A stretch of 51,400 nucleotides of DNA from Gracilaria gracilis (lineage: Eukaryota; Rhodophyta; Florideophyceae; Gracilariales; Gracilariaceae), in assembly GCA_030374805.1 (NCBI GenBank), contig JARGSG010000146.1:1-51400 (forward strand), given 5' to 3'. Below the pieces are notes generated by a model. It saw only the letters and a list, made by a program, of their open reading frames with translations, did not search any database and was not told the DNA's origin. Shown in pieces: positions 20,146 through 29,590 of this stretch. The translations under genes were made by a program, and so were the position numbers. Every line of letters starts with the position of its first letter. The stretch's first letter is position 1.

Positions 20146-21150
20146 ATGGGAAAACGTAAGACGAGGGATGTGAATTCGGAGGAGGTTAGCGGTCGCGCGA
20201 CAAAGAGCCAAAGGCGTAACGAAACGGTAAGTAGCGAAGTTGGCACCGCTCGTAGTACGAGTGCGCTTCGGAGTGGTTTACGTGCGAAAGGGTGGAAGGG
20301 TGTGGGGAGGAGCGACGGTGCGGGAAAGAGAGTCGAGGGCGAAACATTGGAGCGAACGGAGCGAACGGTAAGTATTGTGGTGACGAAATCTATTGCTAAC
20401 GCACGAGAACAAGAAGTTAGTTCCAAGAAAAGCATAGGAGCGAAGTGGGGTATGCCGAAGAAGGTTCTGCGCGGTGGTCGAGAGAGAGATGGTCGTAGAA
20501 GAAGCGCAGAGACTGGGTAGGATGTGGAGGAAAGCGATAGCGGAGATATGATAGTGAAAGGCAAAGAGCTTTGTACAGGTATCGAGTGAAGAACTTTAGC
20601 AAGGAGTAGTACCGGATTTAGTAGTGGGGGTCTTCGAGGAAGAAAGGGAACTAACGGTGATAAAGTGCCTATGGCTGGGGTACCCGAAGAGGTGGAAGGG
20701 GAAAGCGAGAGAGTGAGGTGCGGTCAGCCGGCGAGGACGGGAGGAGTGGAGAGTTTGGTTGGTGTGACGCCGAATAGAGTGCCAGAGGAGGAAAGCATTG
20801 GTTTCGTGCAATAGACTGAGAACCGGGAGAAGTAGGGAGTGGGGCGTGTGCGGCCAATTGCGGAACTTGAAACAGGGGAGGGTAGTAAGAGAAGAATAGA
20901 GAGTGTGGTTGATGGATTGGGCGGGGTTGAAGTTGTGGGAGGGAGATCAGAGACGAGATCATGCGCACGGGAGAGGGGTACAACTTAGACGTGGTGGATC
21001 AGCCACGGAAATCGTCGGTGGGAGAGCAGCAGTGAAGGAGAGAGATTTCGAAGGGGAGGACGAGGTACAAACAGAATGGCGTTGCGAAGTGAATGTCGTG
21101 GAGACGGCGCCACGAACGCCCCCAATAGATGCATGTAAGGTGTAACACCG
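20071..21150 (+). pseudogene. Purine-rich, basic low-complexity reading frame, unrecognised
   Basis: No family recognised. Seen: 20071-20520 is open for 149 codons and very rich in Arg, Lys, Glu and Ser (GERRRRRERSVNRNEP; SKKSIGAKWGMPKKV). Further open pieces follow in the next kilobase with in-frame stops (for example VPEEVEGESERVRCGQPART near 20.7 kb and GEGSKRRIESVVDGLGG near 20.9 kb). Two AACGGTAAGTA sequences (near 20222 and 20366) look like splice donors, so introns are possible. Complementary-strand ORFs rich in Pro/Ser/Leu are shadows of the composition. The position just before a coiled-coil stretch and the 327-codon ORF suggests one large decayed gene; this is inference. Confidence 0.3.
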
Positions 21151-21324
21151 TTTTACTACCGAATGATGTCGGAGACGAAAGTGACGGCGGTCCTGGAGAA
21201 AGAGGAAGAAGAATCCCAGCAGATGAAAGGGGATCTACACGGGAAGGGGAAGGCAATGAGGAGAACTTAAGCGTATTGCCACGGTCTGCACTTGTTCAGA
21301 GGGTAAATTTGCTGAAGGGATAGT

Positions 21325-22583
21325 TGGGAAGTATGAAAAAAGATCACTATACATTGATGGTGAGTTTGAAGCTGACGCAGGAAGAGTTGGGACGGCTGCG
21401 GGAGGAAAATAAACGGCAAAATGTGTCAATCGAGGGAGGCAGTGAAGGAGAGGAAGCGAATTGATGGAGGAAAGAAGGTTAGAGAGCGCCGAAAGTATGG
21501 TATTGGAGTGGAAGAATGTTTTCATGGATTCGCAATGGCTGTATATTATAAGAATATTCATTTTGCGAAGTTGGAGGCGTCTGAACTTTGTTTCGACATC
21601 GAAAAAGTTGGTAGAAGCTGGAAGAACAGGAGTGGGACGGTAGGTGAAAGTAGAGAGGGGAGCATGTTTGTATTTGGGGAGAAAGAGATGGTGCCTAGGT
21701 GCCCAATTCAGGTTGCATATAAGATGAGGGCGTACACACCATCGACGGAGGCTGGAAGTAATGTGTTGTTGAGGTATGTGGTGGAGACAGAAATAATGGG
21801 AGAGACGTGGGAGACGATAACGGAAGCGGGGAGGAAACAAGAGTTCGAGGAGAATGTTAGCGCGGACAAGTGTCTGAGGGAGCGGATGAAGCAGACGATA
21901 AGCGATGTGATTGGGGTGCGAAAGCGGGCTGCTCGGGACAGATTATTCTCTTTACTGAGATATAATTTGATTGAGAAGCGGGCGAAGCCTAGCGAGAGGA
22001 CGGAGCTTGGTGAAAAGTTGAAGAATCAGACGGACGAGGCTCGCGAGAAACTTATGGGAAGTGAAGAGGATGGGATGAACAAGTTGTGTTCGTGGAGAAT
22101 GAGCCGTTTCGAAGATCTGGCGTACTCTGGGTCAACTGTGCATGCTCGACCGTGGGGCTGTGATGAAGAAGCTATGTATTTCAAGAATAAAATGGCGGTG
22201 GCAGTGTTGGAGGAGTACATGGAATACGCAGTGGAGACCAAATGTAATGGGGAAAAGCATTACGTGGATGGGACGGTGATGCACCTCGCCAGACTTGATG
22301 CGTGTATTGGATATGTCGTGAAAACTATGAACGTGTGGGACATGGAGGACAAAGGCAACTCTTGTTTTCTACATTGTATGCGAGGTATCTGCCAAGGGCA
22401 GTGAAGGGTATATTGAAGGTGGCGTGGGAGTTGTTGAGGGACAAGCACGGCGAAGAGTTTGAGAACGATGGGTTTTTAGAGGGGGATCCGAGGTGTGTGT
22501 CCGGGAATTGGGAAAGAACTGCGATGGTTGGGCTGTGGATTTCATCGAGGGAGAAGGTATACCTAGCGGTGAGGGAGGAATAA
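21325..22583 (+). pseudogene. Unrecognised ORF with coiled-coil lead-in and one frameshift
   Basis: Function unknown. Seen: a heptad-like LTQEELGRLREENKR at about 21.37-21.42 kb leads into a 327-codon open frame (21421-22404). A second frame (from about 22350 to 22583) carries the natural-looking C-terminus YARYLPRAVKGILKVAWELL ... VREE. A single-base shift near 22350 would join them. The body is charged and helical (RMKQTISDVIGVRKRAARDR; EKLKNQTDEAREKLMGSEED) with no zinc, polymerase or nucleotide-binding motif. The strand is strongly purine-rich, as are its neighbours at 20-21 and 22.9-23.4 kb. It could be a structural or DNA-binding protein of an unknown transposon, or a lineage-specific host protein. 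Confidence 0.4.
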
Positions 22584-22864
22584 TTTAAGGCGAATTTGAG
22601 GCGGAGACTTAGAGCGGTTGTTGATTGCTACATAGAAGCGTGCCGACCAGAGGAGCCCAGTTTCAGTCGTTCGGTTGGGCACCGGGGAGACGGTAGGGAT
22701 GGGGCAGAAGGAGGAGAGGGAAGAGGGTAGGATGAGTAACAGTGGGAGGAGTGGAGATAGCTGTGGGAGGATGACGAGGTGACATATCTTCTTCATCCCA
22801 TACGTATCTCCAATCTTTCCTGTGGAAGAGGGTGGTAGTGATTTGTTTATGAAAATCCTATGGA

Positions 22865-23431
22865 ATGAGTGCTATGCGGGGGTGGGAAGTAGGGGCTGGA
22901 GGTGGGGTCCCGGTAGAATCTGTTGAGGTAGAATCTTTGGAAACGCCAGTGGAGGCAGGAAGTGAAGGGAGGGGCGGCGTAGTTCGGGCGAAGAACATGA
23001 ACGGAGCCAAGAATAGACGAGAAAGGGATGATTCCAAACTATGGATAAACGTTGTCGGATGTGGAGTGGGTGGAGATAGGAAGTGGATGGACGGTGTGGT
23101 TATGTTCGTCGTCTGTTGCCCATCGGAGGCATACGCAGTTGAGGGTGACATCAACTTCGACACTGGGTGGGACGAACTCCATGAACTGTACGAAGGCAAA
23201 CTTCTTGGAAGATGGAGTGGGAGAAGGAAGGGTGAAGCGAAGAAGGGAGATGATTTTGCAGACCCAGACGATGGAGGTGAAGTTGGAGGAGCTGATGCCC
23301 TGGAAGAGGACGTGAGAGAACTTTGGGGATTTAGAAGGACCAAAGGAAGGGGCGGCAAATATTCGTTAGATGAGAGAGACTGGAGGATCCTGGAGCGAGA
23401 GCTCGTTCTGTTCTTAAATGTATTGTTCTAG
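22865..23431 (+). CDS. Hypothetical protein, about 188 aa, purine-rich gene
   Basis: Not recognised. Seen: an uninterrupted ORF with ATG at 22865, a Gly/Val/Glu-rich N-terminus, a central hydrophobic segment (VMFVVCCPSEAYAVEG) followed by INFDTGWDELHELYEG, an acidic stretch (DDFADPDDGGEVGGADALEE) and a C-terminus EERDWRILERELVLFLNVLF-like in composition (23.35-23.43 kb). The hydrophobic segment is short and more like a buried strand than a membrane helix. It shares strand and purine bias with the ORFs to its left, so it may be their downstream part. No homologous family is claimed. Confidence 0.35.
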   Translation: MSAMRGWEVGAGGGVPVESVEVESLETPVEAGSEGRGGVVRAKNMNGAKNRRERDDSKLWINVVGCGVGGDRKWMDGVVMFVVCCPSEAYAVEGDINFDTGWDELHELYEGKLLGRWSGRRKGEAKKGDDFADPDDGGEVGGADALEEDVRELWGFRRTKGRGGKYSLDERDWRILERELVLFLNVLF

Positions 23432-23504
23432 TGATGGGACAGGCAAAGGAGAAGTTGCTGGTTGAAATTTATTTCTAAAAGTTGTATCATCGATGGCCTT
23501 CATC

Positions 23505-23890
23505 TTCTAAGGGCATTGCGGACTTTGGCAGAGACAGACAAGCTGAAATGGGTGAACACTGCACAGGACTGGAATTTCAATCTCCTCTGACGAAGAGATT
23601 TTCATGTGATAGGCATGGAAGAAATACTATGTATTGGTTCTGCTTTGCACGAGTCGACGAGTACAATGCGGAAGATGATATTTGCGGACAAAGTGCATGC
23701 CATCGCAAGAGTTATCACCTATCTCATCGGGGGTAGTGACGGAGTTACCCCGGAGGATATAGATCCTGAACAGGTGATGGAAATATTGAAAGAGAGTCAA
23801 ATATTTGTAACGTTAAAATTACTGAGAGAATGCGTAAGTAATTGTATTTCCGAGTGGAGTAACTATGACGCCCCCTCTTTGGTTGACTAA
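23505..23890 (+). pseudogene. Hypothetical helical protein fragment
   Basis: Not recognised. Seen: a frame reading RTLAETDKLKWVNTAQDWNF (about 23.52-23.58 kb) hits a TGA at 23588 and then continues in the same frame as a 95-codon open stretch (23606-23890) with helical sequence (KVHAIARVITYLIGG; DPEQVMEILKESQIFVTLKL). A GCGTAAGTA near 23830 looks like a splice donor, so the true coding end may lie there. No family assigned. Confidence 0.35.
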
Positions 23891-24871
23891 ATTCGAGCCC
23901 CACCTCCGCGTGGTGTCGACTGGGCAGCGGAAGCTTGCCAACAGGGTAGGTGGAACAGGAAACTGTTCTGGGTTCAATAATATTCAAGTGAGACTCGTAC
24001 GTTGTGTGCTTATTCATTATGAAAGAGGCTGCCGTGTGGGAGACCTTCGATGGGTCGCGATGTGAGAGCGTGAAACCCTGCTTGACTCGGCCCCAATTGC
24101 CTTGCAATTTGGGTGGATCTGAGCAGTGCAATAAACCCTAGTTTTTGCAAAGCCCGATACTAGGATTCGTCCGAACTCAGGATATCAGTTTTGAATGCCT
24201 GGAGGGACGGTGCACATAGGCGACCCTTAACTGTTGCGTAATTATTCGTTCCATGTTGCAAAGGCTTTAAAGTGAATATTCGACGAAATGTCGAGGGACA
24301 TAAGCTCCAAAGTGCTAACGGTGCTCACAAGTTGGGCAGTATTCAGTAATAGGAATAGTGCAGTAGGGCGGGAAACCGTATGTTAGACTTTCCTTAATTG
24401 GGTGTCAGAGCCAAACTTGTTTTAAGGGAGGTTCCGCTGTCTAGTTTTGCTCTGATGCGTTACGGCGGACCTTCTAATCATCGTAAGATGTGGCCCTTGG
24501 CGTGTCTTTCATCCAAGCTTTCGGTGAACGCCAGGAGAAGCGGGTTTGAAGGCAAGAAAAGAAGAGATAGAGAAATCTCAACGCCGTGCCGGCTTCATGT
24601 GTTATGTCGGTGTGTGAAAGTGGCAGGTGTGGGGCAAAGCCTGTCCAGTACAACTGGTCAAACGCAATTTATTAAGTGGAACTAGGGGGCTGACAGGTAC
24701 GAGGTCTGTCTTAATTCCTTTCGAAACGGAGTCAGGTGACGACTGGTTCTATTTAGAGTGGCACACAGTCGGAGGAAGCCTCTTCTAAAAGCGCAATCCT
24801 ATTTTATGGGTTAAAGTAGCCCTCTGGAGTTGTCTGGGTTCGCCATACACTGAGGAAAGTAACCTGCCAAT
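23891..24871. other. Region without recognisable genes upstream of the DIRS-like element
   Basis: Only short ORFs without family resemblance. It may include the left terminal sequences of the DIRS-like element, whose termini are split or inverted repeats rather than LTRs. I found no matching copy to the right, which is expected because the element is truncated there. Confidence 0.4.
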
Positions 24872-24889
24872 ATTAACAACAAGAAAAAA
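24872..24889 (+). promoter_or_regulatory. A-rich ATTAACAACAA leader motif before gag
   Basis: ATTAACAACAAGAAAAAA lies 28 nt before the gag ATG at 24917. A nearly identical motif precedes the second ORF at 25999. Unstructured A/C-rich leaders of this kind favour ribosome loading in known systems; the role here is inference. Confidence 0.4.
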
Positions 24890-24916
24890 CAGACCATATG
24901 CTCTCTTTTGAGGTCT

Positions 24917-25982
24917 ATGTTTGAAAAGAAGGGAGAAGACGCTTTGGAACTTTTCAAGGCAACATTCGAATGCAGTACCTCCAGATATCTTGGCGAGCGC
25001 GAACGTAGCAAAAAAGCTCTGCTAAACGCGCTCAGGAAGGAAATCAGCGGCATTCCCAGCGAGGGAAACCCCGATGATATCCTGATCCAGAGAAAAGACG
25101 GGACTTATCCGTTAGGAGGTGTGGTAGAAGGAGAGGGTAGTGAAGAGAAGGTTGATAGCGAAACCGATGTAGACACGGAGGATGAGGACAGTAGCGGGGA
25201 TAAGGTGGAGAGCGTTCAGCCTAAAGCCAAAACCGGTGGAGGCAGTGGCGATAGTCACATCATGGCGATGCTAAGGAAAATGGAAAAATCCCGTCAAAAG
25301 GATATGACCGTTCTGAACGCAAAACATGAGCAACTCCAAATTGAACTTCAGAAGTTAAAAAAGAAGGATCTCAGCACCAAAGAAGAAGTTATTGGAAACT
25401 CTGGGTCGATTCAGGACTGGAATAGTTGTCGAAAACGGCGACGAAACCGAGAATGATTCCCCAGACTCTAATGATGACGATCTTGGTGGCAGTTCTTCTA
25501 CTTCTTTGCGAAGAAATAAAAAATCGAACGCTTAATTTTTTAAGAAATTCGCGCGTGGTCTCTTTCCGGAACAAGCTGTCGTTTTGGACTCTCTTCAAGG
25601 AGAGAACATGTTGCGAAAAGCCTTGAATAATTATCCGAGTATTTCAGCTTGGACTGAAGCTCGACATCTAAGTAGTCTGCGTAATAGACGTGAAGCGTTC
25701 ACGTTGGCTAAGATCATTGATTGCATCATTAGTTCTCAAGGTATTATCCGTGCCAAGAACGGGCCGGCAAGTGAACTTTCCATTCTTTGCCTTGCTGCCG
25801 TTGTTATGGCAGATAAAACTGGAAGTTGGGCTGCAGCTCGAGAGCTAGAGAAAGAGCATGACAGAATGGTGAGTGAATCTCTAAGGTGGAAGCTACACAA
25901 GTCGGCTAAGCTACGAGACAAACTATCGGACCCGACCAAGAAGGATAAGTCTGCCCTCTCTGAAGGCAGGGAGACGTCTTAG
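24917..25982 (+). pseudogene. Gag-like ORF of DIRS-like element
   Basis: Presumed structural protein. ATG 24917 is chosen as the first in-frame ATG after the A-rich leader. Seen: N-terminal helical region (DALELFKATFECSTSRYLGE), a central acidic/Ser stretch (DSETDVDTEDEDSSGDKVES), a coiled coil (MLRKMEKSRQKDMTVLNAKH and LQIELQKLKKKDL). After a one-base shift near 25420 comes a second acidic stretch (ENDSPDSNDDDLGGSSSTSL), a TAA at about 25531, another shift, and a helical C-terminal domain (25560-25982: KALNNYPSISAWTEARHLSS, AAVVMADKTGSWAAARELEK). No zinc knuckle is present, as is usual for DIRS gag proteins. Frame differences prevent a full-length product. Confidence 0.6.
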
Positions 25983-25998
25983 AGAGGTTTATAAAAAA

Positions 25999-26017
25999 AT
26001 TAACAACAACAAAAAAT
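25999..26017 (+). promoter_or_regulatory. A-rich ATTAACAACAA leader motif before RT ORF
   Basis: ATTAACAACAACAAAAAAT ends directly at the RT ATG (26018), 17 nt after the gag stop at 25980-25982. It is the second copy of the motif before gag, so each ORF of the element carries the same leader. Reinitiation or separate mRNAs could use it (inference). Confidence 0.45.
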
Positions 26018-27914
26018 ATGAATTTAAGTGCACCGGATAAGCGGGATATGTTTCCCCTACCGTGGGTCCCTTCCTATGGAGGGGAGCAGCAAGGGAGTAT
26101 AGGCAAGCGGCGGAGTCAGCAGTACCGGAAACGAAAGATCGTTGAGGAAGTCGAATACAATCTTGTTACAGGGCTCAATGGGCTCTATGCTGGACATGTC
26201 TTCTCATGTGAAGACTCGAGTGAGGAGAAAAACGCTTTCCAATTGTTGGCAACCAACTACTTACGGGACGTCGGGGCAGAATCCTTCCCCCGAAACTATT
26301 TCGATGCGCGGTTTTCTGTAGAGGAGCAGGGAACCGATTTTGAGTACAAAAACCTACGAACTTGGGTCTGGTTGAACCCAGAGCGCGTCTCTTTGCCAGC
26401 TCACGGGCTGGCTTCCTCTACCGATATCCTGACCCTATTACCAGAATACATCCAAGGAACGTACGAGACAGAAAGAATACTCTTGCGCCCACCAAGTGAT
26501 TGGGAAGCGCTTGATACCGCCTTCTGTGGCGTACGGAAAGAAAACTATGGCGAGTTGGTTAAGATACTAGAAGAAGCCGGACTTATTCGGTTAACAGAAG
26601 AGATCCCGAAGGTAATGAATGGAGTTTTCGCGCTACCGAAAAGTGAGAAGAACAAACAGAGATTAATCGTTGACGCACGCAATGCAAACAGGGTGTTCCA
26701 TGACCCTCCAAAAATTGATTTGCCTAACCCAGGTCACCTTGCACGATTGTGGATGGCCCCTGGTCAGAAACGTTATATAGGGAAATCGGATATGGACAAT
26801 CAATTTCACAGGATGAAGTTGCCTGAGTGGATGAGCCCTTACGTCGGTTTACCTCCGATAGTTTAAGATGGATCGCAGTTATATCCAGTAATGCGTTCAA
26901 TGCCTATGGGATGGTCTCATTCCGTTTATGTGGCACAGAAAATCTATCAGAAACTGCTTGATAACGCTAGATTGTCGTACAGTGACTGGATACCAGGGTT
27001 AATCGATATCTCGGATTTTAGTTATGGAGCATACGCAGACGATTATTCTGCTCTTGGAACAGATTTGGAAAAGACTAGAGGTGCCTTAGAAACGATAAAA
27101 GAGGAATCAAATCGGAGTAAGCTGCCGTCTAAGCCTCGGAAGGTTTCGTGGCCTGGGAAGACGGCATGCACCGACGTATTGGGAATAGGAGTCCATGAGA
27201 ACGGTGTTCTGATGCCAAACGCTGACAAAATACGCCAGCTAATTTGGCAGACGAAGCTATTCGTCAAAAAAGATAGATGGGCAGTGCCTGAGCTACAAAG
27301 CTTGCTCGGAAAATGGGCATGGTTTCTCCTTTTGATCTCTCTTTTCAGTGTTACAGCACGTGTATCAGTTGAGCCTCGCGGCTTCTGTTACAACTAAAGC
27401 GACGATCGCAGCAAAGCAAAAACTGAACGTTTTTACTTCGCTCTCGCCTTTAATTCGCTCCTGTATCTCTACGCCCTTCTGTACTTACGTCTTGCGCGTA
27501 GATGCAATTTTATGGGGTGGAGGAGTGGTTTATAGCAAGGTTCAGGGTCCACTGCGTTTACTTTCGATGAATACAGACGAGCAACACCAGTGGATTTCCA
27601 GCCAACACTGGAAGCTCGCTGTTCGGCACCGCTGGCGCAAGAAAATGCCCATTCATCTCCTTGAGGGAGAAGCCGTTCTACTTGGTCTTCGATGGCTTCT
27701 ACGACAAGAAAATAGCTTTGGAACGCGAGTTCTTATCTTCATCCATAATCAAGCTCTCATTGGTGTTCTTCGGAAGAGTCGAAGCAGCGTGATGAGCTTT
27801 AATCGTGTCTGTCGACGCGTTGCGGCCTTGACGCTTGCGGGAAACATGCTCATGGACGGTCTATACCTTTCTACTGATGTCAACCCTGCAGACAAACCCT
27901 CACGAGCTGGTTGA
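26018..27914 (+). pseudogene. Reverse transcriptase-RNase H of DIRS-like element
   Basis: Seen: RT fingers with VMNGVFALPKSEKNKQRLIV and DARNANRVFHDPPKIDLPNP, palm KRYIGKSDMDNQFHRMKLPE, then RSMPMGWSHSVYVAQKIYQK and the catalytic box GAYADDYSALGTD at about 27.03-27.06 kb, so YADD is intact. A TAA at 26864-26866 lies between palm motifs, in the same frame. After a shift near 27335, RNase H follows: VDAILWGGGVVYS, HLLEGEAVLLGLRWLL, LIFIHNQALIGVL and the end motif DVNPADKPSRAG. The usual DN of RNase H reads HN in LIFIHNQAL. The PMGWS form of the RT B-motif differs from the PFGL of gypsy elements in this window. A fused RT-RH without integrase fits DIRS-like retroelements. Confidence 0.8.
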
Positions 27915-28190
27915 GTTAGCACACAAGCGGTTAAGGTCTACTACGCTCCGGAACTATGATAAGCGCTTGAGCAGTTCATGGCATGGCTGGAAACCTTGAG
28001 CGAGTCTGATAGGCGTTATAATAATGCTAAGGACATCGATCGGTTATTCACGCGTTATTGTGTAGAGTTGCTTAATGTTAATCAAAGTTTAAAGTCGTCA
28101 GCAGTCGGGCAAGCTAAAACCGCTCTGGAATTTTATTTACCGCCCTTACAAAAAAAACTCTCACTGTCATCTGTAGTCTACCAAGAGTAA
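27905..28190 (+). pseudogene. Tyrosine recombinase, N-terminal core-binding domain only
   Basis: Would have integrated circular cDNA by site-specific recombination. Seen: LRSTTLRNYDKRL, then in a frame shifted by one base EQFMAWLETLSESDRRYNNA, KDIDRLFTRYCVELL and SSAVGQAKTALEFYLPPLQK. This is the usual SAM-like core-binding domain at the start of phage-integrase-type enzymes. It ends at a TAA (28188-28190). No catalytic domain (R...HxxR...Y) follows, so the enzyme is truncated by about 200 residues. It overlaps the end of the RNase H ORF, as in other DIRS-like elements. Confidence 0.65.
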
Positions 28191-28284
28191 ACGATGGCTC
28201 GCATACAGATCATTTTCAATATGTTTCAGGCTCTTGAGACTTTACAGAGATTGAATAGGCATTCCAAATGGATTCAATATTTGC

Positions 28285-28825
28285 GGTACTTCTGATTCTC
28301 GATATTTGTTATCGAGTATAATAAAGAAGTCAGCGAATGAAACACCGAACTCTTGCACTGTTGGCATGCATAGGGACATGATTTCTAAATTGATGAACGA
28401 CTATGATGGAATTTTGAGAGAATTATGGAGACCTTTTGTTCTCAAAAAGAACTCAAGAACTGCGGGCTGAATACGTGAGAGAGCTTCGGCGCATGAATCT
28501 TCTAGACTTTGATGATCTTCTGCTCAAAACCCGTGACCTTCTCCTCCAGGAGAAGGATGTTTTAAACGAGTTATGTCATCACTATCACCAAGTTCTCGTG
28601 GATGAATGGCAGGATACGAATACGGTACAATTTGAAATCTTTTTCTGGCTAGCTCGGAACAGAAAAAACTTGTTCGTGGTCGGTGACATCGATCAGTCCA
28701 TTTACAAGTTTCGCGGTGCAGATGGGAAAAACGTGAAGAGGTTTCATCATAGTTTTAAGAACGCAGTCGAGGTGATATTGGACCCCCAATTCTCTTTATG
28801 TCTTGTTATGATCTTCTCCGTCTAG
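28285..28825 (+). pseudogene. UvrD/PcrA-type superfamily 1 DNA helicase fragment
   Basis: 3'-5' DNA helicase of the UvrD/Rep/PcrA group, used in DNA repair and in organelles. Seen: a lead-in SDSRYLLSSIIKK and MISKLMNDYDG in one frame, then after a shift near 28430 an open frame with LLDFDDLLLKTRDLL (domain 1B end), the Walker B box VLVDEWQDTNTVQ and motif III VVGDIDQSIYKFRGADG. The canonical DEFQDTN and VGDDDQSIY are changed to DEWQDTN and VGDIDQSIY. The Walker A part (5') and the C-terminal helicase half are absent. The piece ends at 28825, 13 bp before the MOG1 ORF opens, so it is a truncated copy. Confidence 0.8.
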
Positions 28826-28837
28826 AATGGAAGCATC

Positions 28838-29590
28838 GTGGAAAGAGCGGCCATGACCAGCCTCATGATTAGTTCACCCAACCTCAACGCTACCCATCTC
28901 CTCAAATCCCGCAGCTCTTTCCCATCCCTTTCACATTGGCACCTTTCCGCTTTTGTTCGCTCGCATACATGCAACATGGTTGGTAGCAAACCGTCAGAAC
29001 ACCAACGTTCTCTTTTCGGCGGCACCATCACCACCTTCATCCCCGCCGAGTTCCCCGGTGTATCGAAGATAAGACAAATACGAGACAATCAAGAGGTGTT
29101 CTCACATGCCCAAACCGACCATTCTGTCGTAGTCGAGATTTTAGAAATGGACCGTTCTATCCCATCCGAGTTGCATCAAATTCCAGCCTGCCATCATTTC
29201 AATATCATTGCGCATGATTCTTCCTCTGCTCAATGCTCTTTAACTTTTACACAACAATTTCATGCTACCAATTATCCGCGGTTGAGAGGCGGTAATGGTA
29301 GTATTCACATCTCATTTGCACAGGGACAGCATGTTGTGTCAAAGTTTAGAGATAATCACACGTTTGCAAATACCATCAAGGTATACGTTGTATGCATTCG
29401 TTTGCCGAGATTAACTACCGATATACTACTCTCGTTTAATGATCCGGCTACCTTACATCCACAATCGTCAAGTACTAGATTGGGTTCAACAGTCGCTAGT
29501 CCACAACAAACAGACCTTTCCATTCGATCCAACATCCTTCAAGAAGTACTAGATTCCTTTATCATTCATAATTGCAGTTCTTCTCAATGA
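28838..29590 (+). CDS. MOG1: Mog1-like Ran-binding protein
   Basis: Mog1/RANGRF binds Ran GTPase and helps nucleotide release, supporting nuclear import. Seen: an uninterrupted ORF whose core LFGGTITTFIPAEFPGVSKI, QIRDNQEVFSHAQTDHSVVV and EILE is a good match to the start of Mog1. The rest (ISFAQGQHVVSKFRDNHTFA, IRLPRLTTDILLSFNDP) matches its C-terminal half. The ATG at 28976 (MVGSKPSEH...) gives about 205 aa, close to the usual length. The upstream ATG at 28838 would add 46 Ser/His-rich residues that are less typical, so I prefer 28976. The stop overlaps the 3' end of the moaC-like pseudogene on the other strand by 7 bp. It is one of the few intact genes here. Confidence 0.75.
   Translation: MERAAMTSLMISSPNLNATHLLKSRSSFPSLSHWHLSAFVRSHTCNMVGSKPSEHQRSLFGGTITTFIPAEFPGVSKIRQIRDNQEVFSHAQTDHSVVVEILEMDRSIPSELHQIPACHHFNIIAHDSSSAQCSLTFTQQFHATNYPRLRGGNGSIHISFAQGQHVVSKFRDNHTFANTIKVYVVCIRLPRLTTDILLSFNDPATLHPQSSSTRLGSTVASPQQTDLSIRSNILQEVLDSFIIHNCSSSQ

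Larger units (their letters stand above)
24872..28193 (+). mobile_element. DIRS-like tyrosine-recombinase retrotransposon, right end truncated
   Basis: Seen in order on the plus strand: a gag-like ORF (24917-25982), RT and RNase H (26018-27914), and the N-terminal core-binding part of a tyrosine recombinase (27915-28190). Recombinase after RNase H and absence of a DDE integrase are the hallmarks of DIRS/Ngaro/PAT-type elements. The recombinase stops before its catalytic Arg-His-Arg-Tyr half, and UvrD-like sequence begins about 90 bp later, so the right end is deleted. Stops and single-base shifts are present in each ORF. The left terminus was not located. Confidence 0.75.

Noticed and set aside
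20082..20564. Minus-strand 160-codon ORF
   Set aside because: Overlaps the basic plus-strand ORF; Ser/Pro/Leu/Arg composition is a complement artefact of the purine bias.
21235..21840. Minus-strand 201-codon ORF
   Set aside because: Pyrimidine-rich shadow of the purine-rich plus-strand ORFs, with Ser/Pro/Leu/His-rich low-complexity peptide.
22858..23358. Minus-strand 166-codon Pro/Ser-rich ORF
   Set aside because: Antisense of the purine-rich 188-aa ORF; composition explained by strand bias.
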